A DNA stretch of 14,632 nucleotides from SIG701 sp045611685 (GCA_045611685.1 JAZKXO010000025.1:1-14632), one strand, 5' to 3'; shown: positions 1 through 7,324, counted from the first letter of the stretch. The notes: a model not told the origin generated them from the letters alone. A program made the numbers and translations.

Positions 1-1078
1 CCGTGAGGTTTGCAAGGTTTCCCTTTCGGATCTGTCCGATCTCGGGCATACCGAGCAGTTTTGCCGGATTATATGAAGCAAAGCGGAACGCATCGCACAC
101 GGAGCATCCTGTATGCTTCATCATATTCGCGCAGGCGATATCGAGCGTCAGCTTCGAGCCGGCGATCTCGCCGTTCCAGTCGAAGTTGATGTCGAATGCC
201 TCCTCACAGCCGGGGATCGGCGGGCCATCGAACACGCACGCATCGGAAATGAGGATGATGCGGTCGTCGCCCTTGATCTTACGGATGAGGCGCTGATTAT
301 ACGGGTTCACGTGGATGCCCATAAAATCCGAGATGATCTCGGCGTAGATATCGTGGTGGTAGTTGACCGTTTCGTCAACGCAGGCGCCGCGGCACTCGGG
401 GAACGGCTCGATCGTGCCGGTCGCGTTCGTGTGATGCGTGCCGAGCTTGAGGCCGTAGTCCATGAGCTCCTCGATCTCGGCGGGCGTAGCCTCGCTGTGC
501 GCGACGGAGAATACGATATGCGGGATCTTCGCCTTCACGTCGCGGACGAAATCCATCGTGCCCTCTCTCTCGGGAGAAACGCACCAGACGCGGGCGGTAT
601 CCTTTACACGCTCGAGAATGCCCTCGTAATCCTCTTTTCTGATCGGCCCCTTCCAAGGGTTGTTCTCCCTGTCGCAGCCGTAATCGGGATTGAGGTACGG
701 GCCCTCCATATAGTAGCCGATAAAGTTCGGGCAATCGCCGTTCTCTACAGCCGCGCCGATCGTCTCGATCGCCTCGTAGTACTTCTCTTTGGTCATGTTG
801 TAGTAGAGAGCGGGCATAAAGGAGGTAACGCCGTGCGAAAGAAGTGTATCGGCGCTCGCCTTCGGGTTCTCGTAGAACCAGTACGTGCCGTCCGCGTGGG
901 TATGGATATCCACAAGGCCCGGCCCGACGTAGTTGCCCTTGGCGTCGTAGATCTCGGCGTCCTTTGGGATCTCGATCCCTCTGCCGAAGTCCGCGATCCT
1001 GCCGTTCTCGACGAGAATCGTGCCGTTTGGTATGTAGTGATCGGGCATTACGATAATAGCGTTTACAATGGCGAGCAT
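1..1078 (-). CDS. NagA-like amidohydrolase (N-acetylglucosamine-6-phosphate deacetylase family), 3' end cut by window
   Basis: 359 codons are visible; the protein runs off the left edge of the window, probably lacking only the last 20-30 residues of a ~385-residue family. Seen: the metal-site motif DIHTH (residues 57-61), MEGPYLNP (124-131, matching the EGPF glutamate of NagA), AHSEAT (193-198), HHTNAT (215-220, matching the HLFNAM histidine) and the catalytic SDA aspartate (279), then NPAKLLG (337-343). These appear in the order known for NagA, which removes acetate from GlcNAc-6-phosphate in amino-sugar recycling. The start at 1078 follows an excellent AGGAGGTGG. No NagB or sugar transporter lies in view, so the true substrate could be another N-acyl sugar or amino acid. 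Subfamily assignment is inference. Confidence 0.85.
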   Translation of the reverse strand, partial: MLAIVNAIIVMPDHYIPNGTILVENGRIADFGRGIEIPKDAEIYDAKGNYVGPGLVDIHTHADGTYWFYENPKASADTLLSHGVTSFMPALYYNMTKEKYYEAIETIGAAVENGDCPNFIGYYMEGPYLNPDYGCDRENNPWKGPIRKEDYEGILERVKDTARVWCVSPEREGTMDFVRDVKAKIPHIVFSVAHSEATPAEIEELMDYGLKLGTHHTNATGTIEPFPECRGACVDETVNYHHDIYAEIISDFMGIHVNPYNQRLIRKIKGDDRIILISDACVFDGPPIPGCEEAFDINFDWNGEIAGSKLTLDIACANMMKHTGCSVCDAFRFASYNPAKLLGMPEIGQIRKGNLANLT

Positions 1079-1099
1079 TTTGCCACCTCCTGACATCTT

Positions 1100-1128
1100 A
1101 TTATATAATGAAACCGAAAAAAAGTCAA
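1100..1128 (-). promoter_or_regulatory. Promoter of the NagA-like gene
   Basis: On the minus strand TTGACT (1123-1128) and TATAAT (1100-1105) are separated by exactly 17 bp, 22 bp upstream of the start codon region. This is a near-consensus housekeeping-sigma promoter. Confidence 0.8.
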
Positions 1129-1167
1129 GGGATAAAGGGGGAAGATAGCCATTTTTCCCGTATCCTC

Positions 1168-1196
1168 TTGCATTCAGGGGCGTTTTATAGTAGAAT
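1168..1196 (+). promoter_or_regulatory. Promoter of the NAT-amidohydrolase operon
   Basis: TTGCAT (1168-1173) and TAGAAT (1191-1196) with a 17-bp spacer, 37 bp upstream of the acetyltransferase start. It diverges from the NagA-like promoter; the two do not overlap. Confidence 0.65.
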
Positions 1197-1233
1197 ACTC
1201 GTATAGAAGAATCCCCGCTCCCTTGGAGGCTTT

Positions 1234-1992
1234 ATGAATCTCGACAGGTATCTCGGACGGATCGGCATTTTAGAGATGCCCGACACGTCCCCCGCATCTC
1301 TCGCGCGGCTCCAAGCCGCACATCTCACGAATATCCCCTACGAGACGCTCGATATCACGAGAGGCGTGCCGTTTACGCTCGATCTTCCGTCGGTGTATGA
1401 AAAGATCGTCGAGCGGGGGCGCGGCGGCTACTGCTTTGAGCTGAACGGACTTTTCTCGTGGATGCTTTCGGAGATCGGCTTTACGGTAACGGAGCATTTC
1501 GCCCGCTTTCTCCGCGATGCCGCGCCGGGTATCCCGATGCGGCGGCACAGGGTGCTCCGCGTTACCGCCGCGGATGGCTGCGATTATCTCGCCGACGTAG
1601 GCGTGGGCGGCGTTTGTCCGCTCGTGCCGCTGCCCATCGTTTTTGACACCCCCTTCACCGAACAAAACGGCACGTGGCGAATGGTGTCCGATCCGTTTTA
1701 CGGCACGGTCGTACAGGAGAGGAAAAACGGCGAGTGGCGTCCCTACTACGCGTTCACCGACGAGGCGGCGGCTGAGATTGATTTTCTCACCACCGACTAC
1801 TGGTGCCAAAGCGCACCCGACTCCCCGTTTCGAAAAAATCCGATCGTCTCGATCCAGACGGCGACGGGCAGAAAAACGATCCGCGACGGCGAGTTCCGCG
1901 TATTCGACGGCGATACGGTATCCGTTACGCCTATCGAAAATGATACGTACGAGCGACAGATTTTAGAAGAAATTTTTAACATACGGTTTTGA
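1234..1992 (+). CDS. Arylamine N-acetyltransferase family protein
   Basis: 252 residues, the usual length for bacterial NATs. The Cys-His-Asp triad is visible: Cys67 in RGGYCFELN, His105 in RRHRVLRV and Asp121 in LADVGVGG, at almost the same spacing as the known enzymes (about 69, 107, 122). NATs move acetyl from acetyl-CoA to arylamines, hydrazines or related amines in the cytoplasm; some act in amide synthesis of natural products. The start at 1234 follows GGAGG with a 6-7 nt gap. It is the first gene of a plus-strand operon, with 15 bp to the next start. The partner amidohydrolases suggest a small-molecule catabolic or detoxifying role, which is inference. Confidence 0.9.
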   Translation: MNLDRYLGRIGILEMPDTSPASLARLQAAHLTNIPYETLDITRGVPFTLDLPSVYEKIVERGRGGYCFELNGLFSWMLSEIGFTVTEHFARFLRDAAPGIPMRRHRVLRVTAADGCDYLADVGVGGVCPLVPLPIVFDTPFTEQNGTWRMVSDPFYGTVVQERKNGEWRPYYAFTDEAAAEIDFLTTDYWCQSAPDSPFRKNPIVSIQTATGRKTIRDGEFRVFDGDTVSVTPIENDTYERQILEEIFNIRF

Positions 1993-2007
1993 TACGGAGG
2001 CAGACAG

Positions 2008-2772
2008 ATGAAAATTTTCGACTTTCACACCCACCTCGGGTACGATTATCACGACGCGAAGCGCGGCTACCACACGACACCCGATCGGTACGTCCGTGAG
2101 CTTTCCGAGATGGGCGTCTCTCTTGCCGCAGGCTCGACGATCCGCCGCGCGGACTCGCGCCGTCCGCTTGAGGATTACGAGGAGATCATCCCGCGCCTCA
2201 ACCGCGACGCGTACGAGATGCACGAGGCGTATCCCGATTTCTTCGTGCCGGGCATTCACGTCCATCCCGCATTCGTTGAGCTTTCGCTCGCGGAGATCGA
2301 AAAGTACGCGGCAAAGGGCGTCCGTCTCATCGGCGAGCTCGTGCCCTACATGATGCAGTACAACGCGCTTGCCGTCCCCGAAGCGGACGCGATCTGGGAG
2401 GCGGCGGTAAAGCATAACATGGTCGTGAGCGTGCATCCGACGACGTACCCCGATCTGGACGAATTCGCCAAGCGGCACCGCGATCTCAAAATCGTCGTGG
2501 CGCACCTCGGCGTTGCGGCGTACGACGATCAGCTTGATCTGTTCCGCAAAAACGATAACATCTGGTTTGACGTTTCCGGCCACGCGGACGAGCGCGAGAA
2601 TTTCGTACGCGATGCGATCGACGCGATCGGCAAGGACCGCATTCTCTACGGCAGTGATTTCCCCGGCTACCTCGGGGATCGGTTCATAAAAGCCGTTCTG
2701 AAGGACTGCAAAACGGACGCGGAACTGGAGGCGATCCTCTGGAACAACGCGTATAATCTCCTCTTTGGCTGA
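2008..2772 (+). CDS. TIM-barrel metal-dependent amidohydrolase (amidohydrolase-2 type), copy 1
   Basis: 254 residues. Visible metal and active-site motifs are FDFHTH at residues 4-9, IHVHPAF (83-89), GEL near 109-111, SVHPTTY (141-147), VAHLG (164-168) and YGSDFPG (214-220). This order fits the COG2159/PF04909 hydrolases and decarboxylases, which use one divalent metal; the glycine-serine-aspartate at the end is their last-strand aspartate motif. The substrate cannot be read from the sequence. The start at 2008 follows GGAGG (1996-2000). It sits 15 bp after the acetyltransferase gene and 17 bp before a paralog of identical length, so all three are likely co-transcribed. Confidence 0.85.
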   Translation: MKIFDFHTHLGYDYHDAKRGYHTTPDRYVRELSEMGVSLAAGSTIRRADSRRPLEDYEEIIPRLNRDAYEMHEAYPDFFVPGIHVHPAFVELSLAEIEKYAAKGVRLIGELVPYMMQYNALAVPEADAIWEAAVKHNMVVSVHPTTYPDLDEFAKRHRDLKIVVAHLGVAAYDDQLDLFRKNDNIWFDVSGHADERENFVRDAIDAIGKDRILYGSDFPGYLGDRFIKAVLKDCKTDAELEAILWNNAYNLLFG

Positions 2773-2789
2773 CAGGAGGAAAAACACAC

Positions 2790-3554
2790 GTGAAAATTTT
2801 CGACTTTCATACGCATCCCGGCTACGATTACCACGACGAGAAGCGCGGCTACCACGTAACGCCCGATCTCTTTGTAAAGAGACTCCGCGAAGCCGGGGTG
2901 TCGCTCTCGGCGGGCTCGACGATCCACAAAAACGACTCCTACTGCGAACTGTCCGCCTACGAAGAGATCCTCCCGCGCCTCAACGCCGAGGCGTACGGGA
3001 TGCACGAGTCGTATCCCGATTTCTTCGTGCCGGGCATACACGTCCACCCCGCGTTCGTCGAGCTCTCCCTCGCCCAGATCGAAAAGTACGCGGCGAAGGG
3101 CGTCCGTCTCATCGGCGAGCTCGTTCCCTACATGATGCAGTATAATGCACTTGCCGCCCCCGAGGCAGACGCGATCTGGGAAGCAGCAATAAAACATAAT
3201 ATGGTCGTGAGCGTGCATCCGACGACGTACCCCGATCTGGACGAATTCGCCAAGCGGCACCGCGATCTCAAAATCGTCGTGGCGCATCTCAGAGGCATTC
3301 ACTTCGATGCACAGATGGAGCTGCTGAAGAAGCACGAGAACGTATGGCTCGACGTCTCCGCCCACGGAGACGATACGGAGGGGCTGATCCGTGCCGCGAT
3401 CGACACCGTCGGACAAAAGCGAATCATCTACGGCAGTGATTATCCGGGGTATCGGAACACCCGTTTTATCGAGGCGGTCGTAAAGAACACGAAAACGGAC
3501 GCCGAGCGCGAAGACATCCTCTGGAACAACGCGTATAATCTTTTGTTCGGATAA
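2790..3554 (+). CDS. TIM-barrel metal-dependent amidohydrolase, copy 2 (tandem paralog)
   Basis: 254 residues, aligning to copy 1 without any gap; by hand count about 191 of 254 residues are identical. It keeps FDFHTH, IHVHPAF, SVHPTTY, VAHL and YGSDYPG. It starts with GTG at 2790 after AGGAGGA, giving the same MKIFDFHTH N-terminus as copy 1. Residues 71-167 differ at only 4 places, whereas the flanks differ at roughly 59 of 157, so the ends (substrate loops and C-terminal barrel strands) have diverged while the centre has stayed the same. The two proteins may form a heteromer or act on related substrates; this is inference. The gene ends 3 bp before a strong terminator. Confidence 0.85.
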   Translation: MKIFDFHTHPGYDYHDEKRGYHVTPDLFVKRLREAGVSLSAGSTIHKNDSYCELSAYEEILPRLNAEAYGMHESYPDFFVPGIHVHPAFVELSLAQIEKYAAKGVRLIGELVPYMMQYNALAAPEADAIWEAAIKHNMVVSVHPTTYPDLDEFAKRHRDLKIVVAHLRGIHFDAQMELLKKHENVWLDVSAHGDDTEGLIRAAIDTVGQKRIIYGSDYPGYRNTRFIEAVVKNTKTDAEREDILWNNAYNLLFG

Positions 3555-3557
3555 AAT

Positions 3558-3587
3558 AAAAAGTCGGGACTGAGTCCCGACTTTTTT
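3558..3587. terminator. Bidirectional terminator between convergent amidohydrolase operon and AEC carrier
   Basis: Stem of 13 bp (3558-3570 with 3574-3586) and a 3-nt TGA loop; the stem ends in A-run on the left and T-run on the right, so it serves both strands. It directly abuts the stop codons of both flanking genes. Confidence 0.9.
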
Positions 3588-4564
3588 CATCCCCAGATCT
3601 TGGGCAGTATTTCGATAAAGAAGAGGTACATGAGCGGAATCGTCGCGATGGCGAAGACACTCGAGACCATCGTCATAGAGGCGCCGGTCTTCGTATCGCC
3701 GCCGTACGCGGCAGGATACACGATCGTATTGAGTCCAAGCGGCGATGCGAACGCGAACAATGTGAAGATGGAGACCATCTCGGGCGCGCCGATGAGATGA
3801 AGCACGAGAAGCATCGCGGACGGGATCACGATGAGACGGAGAAGGCTGACGGCGTACACCTTTTTGTCCGTGATAAGGCTTCTCACGCTGTTGCCGCCGA
3901 TCACGACACCCGCGAGGAGCATCGCCATCGGGCCCATGCAGTCGCCCGCCTTCTCGAGTGCGGAGAGAAGGAACGTGGGCATGAATTTATAAACCCCCAG
4001 AAATCCGCAGATGATACCGAGGAACTCCGCGATCATCGGCGGTGCGGTCAGTCCTTTTATGAGATTCTGACGGATGCTGCTGCCCTGCTCCTTCGGAATG
4101 AGAATATAGAGCCCCCAGCCGGTGGTGAAGATTCTTAAAAGCATCGTGTACATCGTATAGAGGAAGTACGTCTCACTGCCGAACACCTGCAGAAGAACGT
4201 AGCCGCCGAGATAGCCCCAGTTGCTGAACGTGAGGGCGTATTTATAAACGTTCTGCTGGTAGGCGGAGTCGGCATCCTTCGCCTTCACGAACAGGCGGCA
4301 GACGGGAATCGCCACGGCGATCGCCGCCATCGTGAGAATGAATCCGTACAAGATCAGCGACGAGTTTTTCGCAAACGACTCGACGGTACAGTAGCGGATG
4401 AGCGTATAATAAGAGAGCGCCGGCGCGAAAACGTACGTCTGCATTTTCGAGATCGTTTTGTACGAGTTTTCGGGAACGATATTCTTTTTTCTGAGAAGAA
4501 AGCCCACAAAGATAAGCAAAAACAGCATAAGCATTTGCGAGAGTGTCAGGTTAAATACTTCCAT
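3587..4564 (-). CDS. AEC-family (auxin efflux carrier-like) transporter
   Basis: About 325 residues with roughly ten hydrophobic membrane segments split by a short polar middle loop (IPKEQGSSIRQN). The segment NWGYLGGYVLL and the late run LLAGVVIGGN match the AEC/Mem_trans (PF03547) pattern, whose members export or import organic acids such as malate or malonate. An in-frame extension upstream exists, but the promoter (4605-4633) lies inside it, so translation must begin at 4576 or 4564; I chose 4564 because GGTGG sits 5 nt before it. It is transcribed separately from licDC, with a terminator between them. The substrate is unknown. Confidence 0.85.
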   Translation of the reverse strand: MEVFNLTLSQMLMLFLLIFVGFLLRKKNIVPENSYKTISKMQTYVFAPALSYYTLIRYCTVESFAKNSSLILYGFILTMAAIAVAIPVCRLFVKAKDADSAYQQNVYKYALTFSNWGYLGGYVLLQVFGSETYFLYTMYTMLLRIFTTGWGLYILIPKEQGSSIRQNLIKGLTAPPMIAEFLGIICGFLGVYKFMPTFLLSALEKAGDCMGPMAMLLAGVVIGGNSVRSLITDKKVYAVSLLRLIVIPSAMLLVLHLIGAPEMVSIFTLFAFASPLGLNTIVYPAAYGGDTKTGASMTMVSSVFAIATIPLMYLFFIEILPKIWG

Positions 4565-4602
4565 TGGTGCCACCATCTTTCGATTAATTCGGTCATACCC
4601 GT

Positions 4603-4635
4603 AAAGTATAGCACAGAAGCGCACGTTTGTAAATA
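4603..4635. repeat. 33-bp dispersed repeat containing a promoter, copy A
   Basis: Identical at 32 of 33 positions to 9440-9472 in the same orientation; the single difference is g/a at 4621 versus 9458. Each copy lies just downstream (on the minus strand) of an AAAGATGCC-type terminator hairpin. Confidence 0.9.
4605..4633 (-). promoter_or_regulatory. Promoter of the AEC carrier (copy A of a duplicated promoter)
   Basis: Minus strand TTTACA (4628-4633), 17 bp, TATACT (4605-4610). The surrounding 33 bp (4603-4635) recur with one mismatch at 9440-9472 in front of a MATE gene stub. Confidence 0.75.
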
Positions 4636-4647
4636 CCGAAAACTCCA

Positions 4648-4676
4648 AAAAAAGATGCCGATACGGCATCTTTTTT
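4648..4676. terminator. Terminator of the licDC operon
   Basis: Hairpin with arms 4648-4660 and 4664-4676 (core GATGCCG/CGGCATC), 3-nt loop, A-run and T-run on opposite sides, 14 bp after the licC-like stop on the minus strand. Confidence 0.85.
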
Positions 4677-4690
4677 GTCTATTATACGGC

Positions 4691-5410
4691 TCAGCCAAGG
4701 AGTGCTTGGTATCTTTTTGATACCGCCGCGAGGTCCTCTGCGTTGTCGATCTCGTTGCAGAGGGCGTCCTTCACGTCGAGCGGGCGAATGCACACCGTCT
4801 CTGAGATCTCATTGAATGCCTTTTCCGCATAGCACGAGGTCGTGCCGTTCTCCGAGAAGGCGGCAATCCGATCGAGCCATACATTCCAATCCTTTTTGAG
4901 GAGCTTATATAGCGGCTGGGCAGCGAGCGCATTCTCGAAAAACTCGATGCCGACGGCTATGATCTTACCGTCCTTTATGACCGCCTTGAAATCCTTTTCG
5001 GGCAAGGGGAGCGTGGAACTGACCGCCATACAGCTCTCGGGCGAGTCGATCGCCCTTTGGAACACGTCCTGCGCAAACACCATATCTCCGTGGAGCAGGA
5101 GGATGTCCTCATCCCGCAAGGTTTCACGCGCACAATGGATCGAGTAGATGTAATTCGTCTTGTCATACAGCGGATTGAAGACGTATTCGATACAGAGCGG
5201 CAATTGCAGCGATTCGCAGTATTCTACCAGAACATCATTAAAATAACCGGTGGTAATAACAACGTCCTTAATGCCCGCGGCGGCAACCGCTTTCAGCTGC
5301 GCGCTCAAAATCGTTTCATTTTCTGCGATCTCCGTCATACATTTGGGATGCTCCTTCGTCAGAACGCCCATGCGCGTTCCCATCCCTGAATTCAGTATTA
5401 CAACTTTCAT
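4691..5410 (-). CDS. LicC-like sugar/choline-phosphate nucleotidyltransferase
   Basis: 239 residues. The N-terminus VILNSGMGTRMG followed by HPKCM is the nucleotide-binding and catalytic-lysine signature of the NTP_transferase family, and LLLHGDM carries the metal aspartate. NYIYSIHCARE before it resembles the N-x-S region of LicC and related CTP:phosphocholine cytidylyltransferases. Such enzymes make CDP-choline (or a similar activated alcohol) for transfer to surface polysaccharide. The start at 5410 is set by CGGAGGA 4-10 nt upstream; an in-frame upstream extension overlaps the preceding gene and has no ribosome site. It lies 13 bp after the LicD gene, which strengthens the LicC reading. 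No choline kinase or choline importer is in view. Confidence 0.8.
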   Translation of the reverse strand: MKVVILNSGMGTRMGVLTKEHPKCMTEIAENETILSAQLKAVAAAGIKDVVITTGYFNDVLVEYCESLQLPLCIEYVFNPLYDKTNYIYSIHCARETLRDEDILLLHGDMVFAQDVFQRAIDSPESCMAVSSTLPLPEKDFKAVIKDGKIIAVGIEFFENALAAQPLYKLLKKDWNVWLDRIAAFSENGTTSCYAEKAFNEISETVCIRPLDVKDALCNEIDNAEDLAAVSKRYQALLG

Positions 5411-5423
5411 TTTTCCTCCGAAA

Positions 5424-6308
5424 TCACGGCCTGTAAGCCTTGAAATTATGATGAGTAACCCGTTTCTCCACGGGAGGAAGCTGCATATAATCACCGTATG
5501 TGATCGTGAGATATTCGTCGTACTTTGTAATCGAGCGGAACGTTTTGCCCTCAAACAGGATGTCCGTATATTCTCTGTATACATCGGCGGGCATAATCTC
5601 GCGCATGCGGTATGCACCGCAGACGATACCCGCGTACGCGCACTCTTCGCTTGTGAACTGTCCGTAGTAGTCATTCACAGAGCAAAGAAGCGCTTTATTC
5701 GAGGCAAATCGGCTCGCAAGAAAGAACATAAGCTTCGCCGCGTTATGGACGATGGATTTCCGTTTGTTTCTCCCGAACCATTTCCAGTTCCACGCAACGA
5801 GCATTTCTCTTTGGAACTGTCTTTTTCTGAACCGTTTTTTTGCCGTTTCTTTATCGCCGCCGAGATTTTCTATGGGGAAGATATCGACCTGCACGCCGTT
5901 TTTCCTCCAGCGCATATTATCCGTGATCACGACGGTATCCGTATCGCACGCCTTCGCGAAGACGTATCCGTAGCCCGGATCGGTAAAAGCGGACGCCAGA
6001 GCGAAGGACGTCCCGTGATTCTTGCAATATTCCACGAAGCGGAGGTAATCCGCGCGCGGCATCATGATGTCGATATCGTCGTCCCACGGGATAAAACCGC
6101 CGTGTCGGACGGCGCCGAGCAGCGTTCCGTACGCCAGCGAATAGGCAAATCCGTTCTCACGACAGATCGCATCGATCGCCTCGAGAACGCCGAGCGCCGC
6201 TTGTTTTTGCTCCTCGAGACTCATCTGACACACTGTATCAAAGCCGCATATAGGGCAAGCTATGGCCTCTTTCGCCGTTTCTTTCCCACATTTTGGGCAA
6301 AAACGCAT
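5424..6308 (-). CDS. LicD-family phosphotransferase with N-terminal zinc ribbon
   Basis: 294 residues. Residues 4-22 form a zinc ribbon with two pairs, C4-x2-C7 and C18-x2-C21. The LicD domain follows: AYGTLLGAVRHGGFIPWDDD at residues 59-78 with the metal-binding aspartates, and YGDYMQLPP near the C-terminus. LicD proteins move phosphocholine (or ribitol-phosphate-like groups) from a CDP-linked donor onto cell-surface glycans on the cytoplasmic side. The start at 6308 is chosen because GGGGGTGG lies 4 nt upstream; an alternative start 24 nt further has no ribosome site and would place that site inside the gene. First gene of an operon with the LicC-like gene. Confidence 0.88.
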   Translation of the reverse strand: MRFCPKCGKETAKEAIACPICGFDTVCQMSLEEQKQAALGVLEAIDAICRENGFAYSLAYGTLLGAVRHGGFIPWDDDIDIMMPRADYLRFVEYCKNHGTSFALASAFTDPGYGYVFAKACDTDTVVITDNMRWRKNGVQVDIFPIENLGGDKETAKKRFRKRQFQREMLVAWNWKWFGRNKRKSIVHNAAKLMFFLASRFASNKALLCSVNDYYGQFTSEECAYAGIVCGAYRMREIMPADVYREYTDILFEGKTFRSITKYDEYLTITYGDYMQLPPVEKRVTHHNFKAYRP

Positions 6309-6346
6309 TCTTCCACCCCCTAAATATACCATATTGGGATAATTTT

Positions 6347-6369
6347 ATAATATCATTATGTGATAATAT
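6347..6369. promoter_or_regulatory. 23-bp dyad, candidate operator for the XRE regulator
   Basis: ATAATATCA (6347-6355), 5-nt centre, TGATAATAT (6361-6369): 8 of 9 positions in each half are symmetric. It covers the licDC -10 and the whole spacer up to the -35, and lies 17 bp before the XRE start. Size and symmetry fit a dimeric helix-turn-helix repressor; binding is inference. Confidence 0.6.
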
Positions 6370-6375
6370 TGTCAA
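6347..6375 (-). promoter_or_regulatory. licDC promoter
   Basis: Minus strand TTGACA (6370-6375, perfect consensus), 17 bp, TATTAT (6347-6352). The predicted start of transcription is about 30 nt before the LicD start codon. Confidence 0.85.
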
Positions 6376-6386
6376 GAGGTGATTTT

Positions 6387-6593
6387 TTGAGGTTAAGGGA
6401 AATCAGAAAAGCGAGAGGGATTTCTCAAGTAAAGCTTGCAATGGAATTAAACACGAATCAAAATACGATCAGCCGCTATGAAACGAACGAAAGAGAGCCC
6501 GGTCTCGCCGAACTCATCAAAATCGCTGATTATTTTCATGTTTCGATAGATTATCTTTTGGAGCGTACAGACAATCCCGACATGCAAAAATAA
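6387..6593 (+). CDS. Small XRE-family helix-turn-helix regulator
   Basis: 68 residues when started at TTG 6387, giving MRLREIRKARGISQ, the canonical XRE opening. GAGGTG at 6376-6381 is 5 nt upstream, which decides for TTG over an in-frame GTG at 6360 that lacks a ribosome site. The helix-turn-helix spans residues 5-55: ISQVKLAMEL, then NQNTISRYETNEREP as the recognition helix region, ending with VSIDYLLERTD. It is a DNA-binding domain alone, with no sensor domain. It diverges from licDC across a symmetric site, so it probably represses licDC and itself. The signal is unknown. Confidence 0.88.
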   Translation: MRLREIRKARGISQVKLAMELNTNQNTISRYETNEREPGLAELIKIADYFHVSIDYLLERTDNPDMQK

Positions 6594-6619
6594 GCCGCCA
6601 TTATGACGGCTTATTTTTT
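6588..6619. terminator. Terminator after the XRE gene
   Basis: AAATAAGCCG (6588-6597) pairs with CGGCTTATTT (6607-6616), followed by T-run to 6619; the XRE stop codon lies in the left arm. On the minus strand it also follows the stop of the acetyltransferase fossil. Confidence 0.85.
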
Positions 6620-6675
6620 ATTCTCTTGTAATGGCGGCACACGCGTACAGCGGATGCACCTGCAAGGTACGGCCA
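6618..6675 (-). pseudogene. Fossil 3' end of a GNAT acetyltransferase gene
   Basis: The minus strand reads GRTLQVHPLYACAAITRE then stop, immediately before a terminator. This matches the end of the intact acetyltransferase at 9513-10274 (GEMRVHPLYRDAVCLDERES, stop, terminator). A 15-nt DNA identity covers the VHPLY codons (6645-6659 and 9549-9563). Only ~18 codons survive; the rest has been replaced by the pyrophosphatase promoter region. Short, so the call rests on the shared motif, equal position before the stop, and equal context. Confidence 0.55.
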
Positions 6676-6676
6676 C

Positions 6677-6705
6677 TTGAAAAACAATCCCTTATAGTGT
6701 ATAAT
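6677..6705 (+). promoter_or_regulatory. Promoter of the pyrophosphatase gene
   Basis: TTGAAA (6677-6682), 17 bp, TATAAT (6700-6705), 28 bp before the start codon. Confidence 0.8.
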
Positions 6706-6732
6706 AGAAAAAACGGCAAAACGGAGGCAGTC

Positions 6733-7263
6733 ATGAACATCTGGCACGATATTGATTCAAAGAGAGTAACGCCCGACGATTTCGTTGCGGTCATCGAGAT
6801 CCCGAAGGGAAGCAAGAAGAAGTACGAGCTTGACAAGGAAACGGGCCTTATTATGCTCGATCGCATTTTGTATACGTCCACGCACTACCCCGCCAACTAC
6901 GGATTTATTCCCCGCTCCTTCGGTGATGACGGCGATCCCCTGGACGTGCTCGTGCTCTGCACGGAGGCGCTCGAGCCGCTCACGCTCGTCCGCTGTTACC
7001 CGATCGGCTACATCTCCATGCTGGACGACGGGCGCAACGACGAGAAGATCATCGCGATTCCGTTCGGCGATCCGACGTATAACAAATATAAAGACATCTC
7101 CGAGCTCCCGCCGCATATTTTTGAAGAAATGCTCCATTTCTTCAACGTGTACAAGGCACTCGAGGATAAAGAGGCCGTCGCAAAAGAGGTCAACAACCGC
7201 GACGCCGCGATCGATGTTATCTCCGGCGCACTTCAAAACTATGTGAACTGCTTTTGCAAGTGA
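6733..7263 (+). CDS. ppa: Inorganic pyrophosphatase, soluble class I
   Basis: 176 residues, typical for bacterial family I pyrophosphatases. The signature DGDPLD lies at residues 66-71; also seen are IEIPKGSKKKYE (21-32), ANYGFIP (54-60), DDGRNDEK (98-105) and FFNVYKALE (136-144), all at active-site positions. The enzyme hydrolyses pyrophosphate to two phosphates in the cytoplasm, pulling nucleotidyl transfers forward. The start at 6733 follows GGAGG (6723-6727) and lies downstream of a clear promoter; a longer in-frame reading from 6631 starts before that promoter and overlaps the acetyltransferase fossil, so I rejected it. It forms a single-gene unit. Nearby LicC releases pyrophosphate, but this is a general housekeeping enzyme and the link may be chance. 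Confidence 0.95.
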   Translation: MNIWHDIDSKRVTPDDFVAVIEIPKGSKKKYELDKETGLIMLDRILYTSTHYPANYGFIPRSFGDDGDPLDVLVLCTEALEPLTLVRCYPIGYISMLDDGRNDEKIIAIPFGDPTYNKYKDISELPPHIFEEMLHFFNVYKALEDKEAVAKEVNNRDAAIDVISGALQNYVNCFCK

Positions 7264-7324
7264 GGCTTGACGGCGCGCACTTCGTTTTTCACGTATTTTT
7301 TTGAAGGCGCGCGCAAAATAACAG

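Noticed and set aside
113..1093. Long open frame of 326 codons on the plus strand, antisense to the NagA-like gene
   Set aside because: It is the complement of a gene with all catalytic motifs and a strong ribosome site; its peptide has no family features.
2667..3590. Open frame of 307 codons antisense to the second amidohydrolase
   Set aside because: Similar antisense frames exist opposite both amidohydrolase copies simply because of GC-rich codon use; no ribosome site.
5250..6323. 357-codon plus-strand frame opposite licC-licD
   Set aside because: It overlaps two real genes on the other strand, crosses their junction, and has no recognisable domain.
6631..6732. N-terminal extension of the pyrophosphatase
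   Set aside because: It begins before the gene's own promoter and overlaps the acetyltransferase fossil; GGAGG precedes ATG 6733.
7273..7312. GCGCGC...GCGCGC hairpin with T-rich loop as the ppa terminator
   Set aside because: The arms pair with CTTC/GAAG but no T-run follows on either side; it may be a chance feature, so I did not call a terminator.
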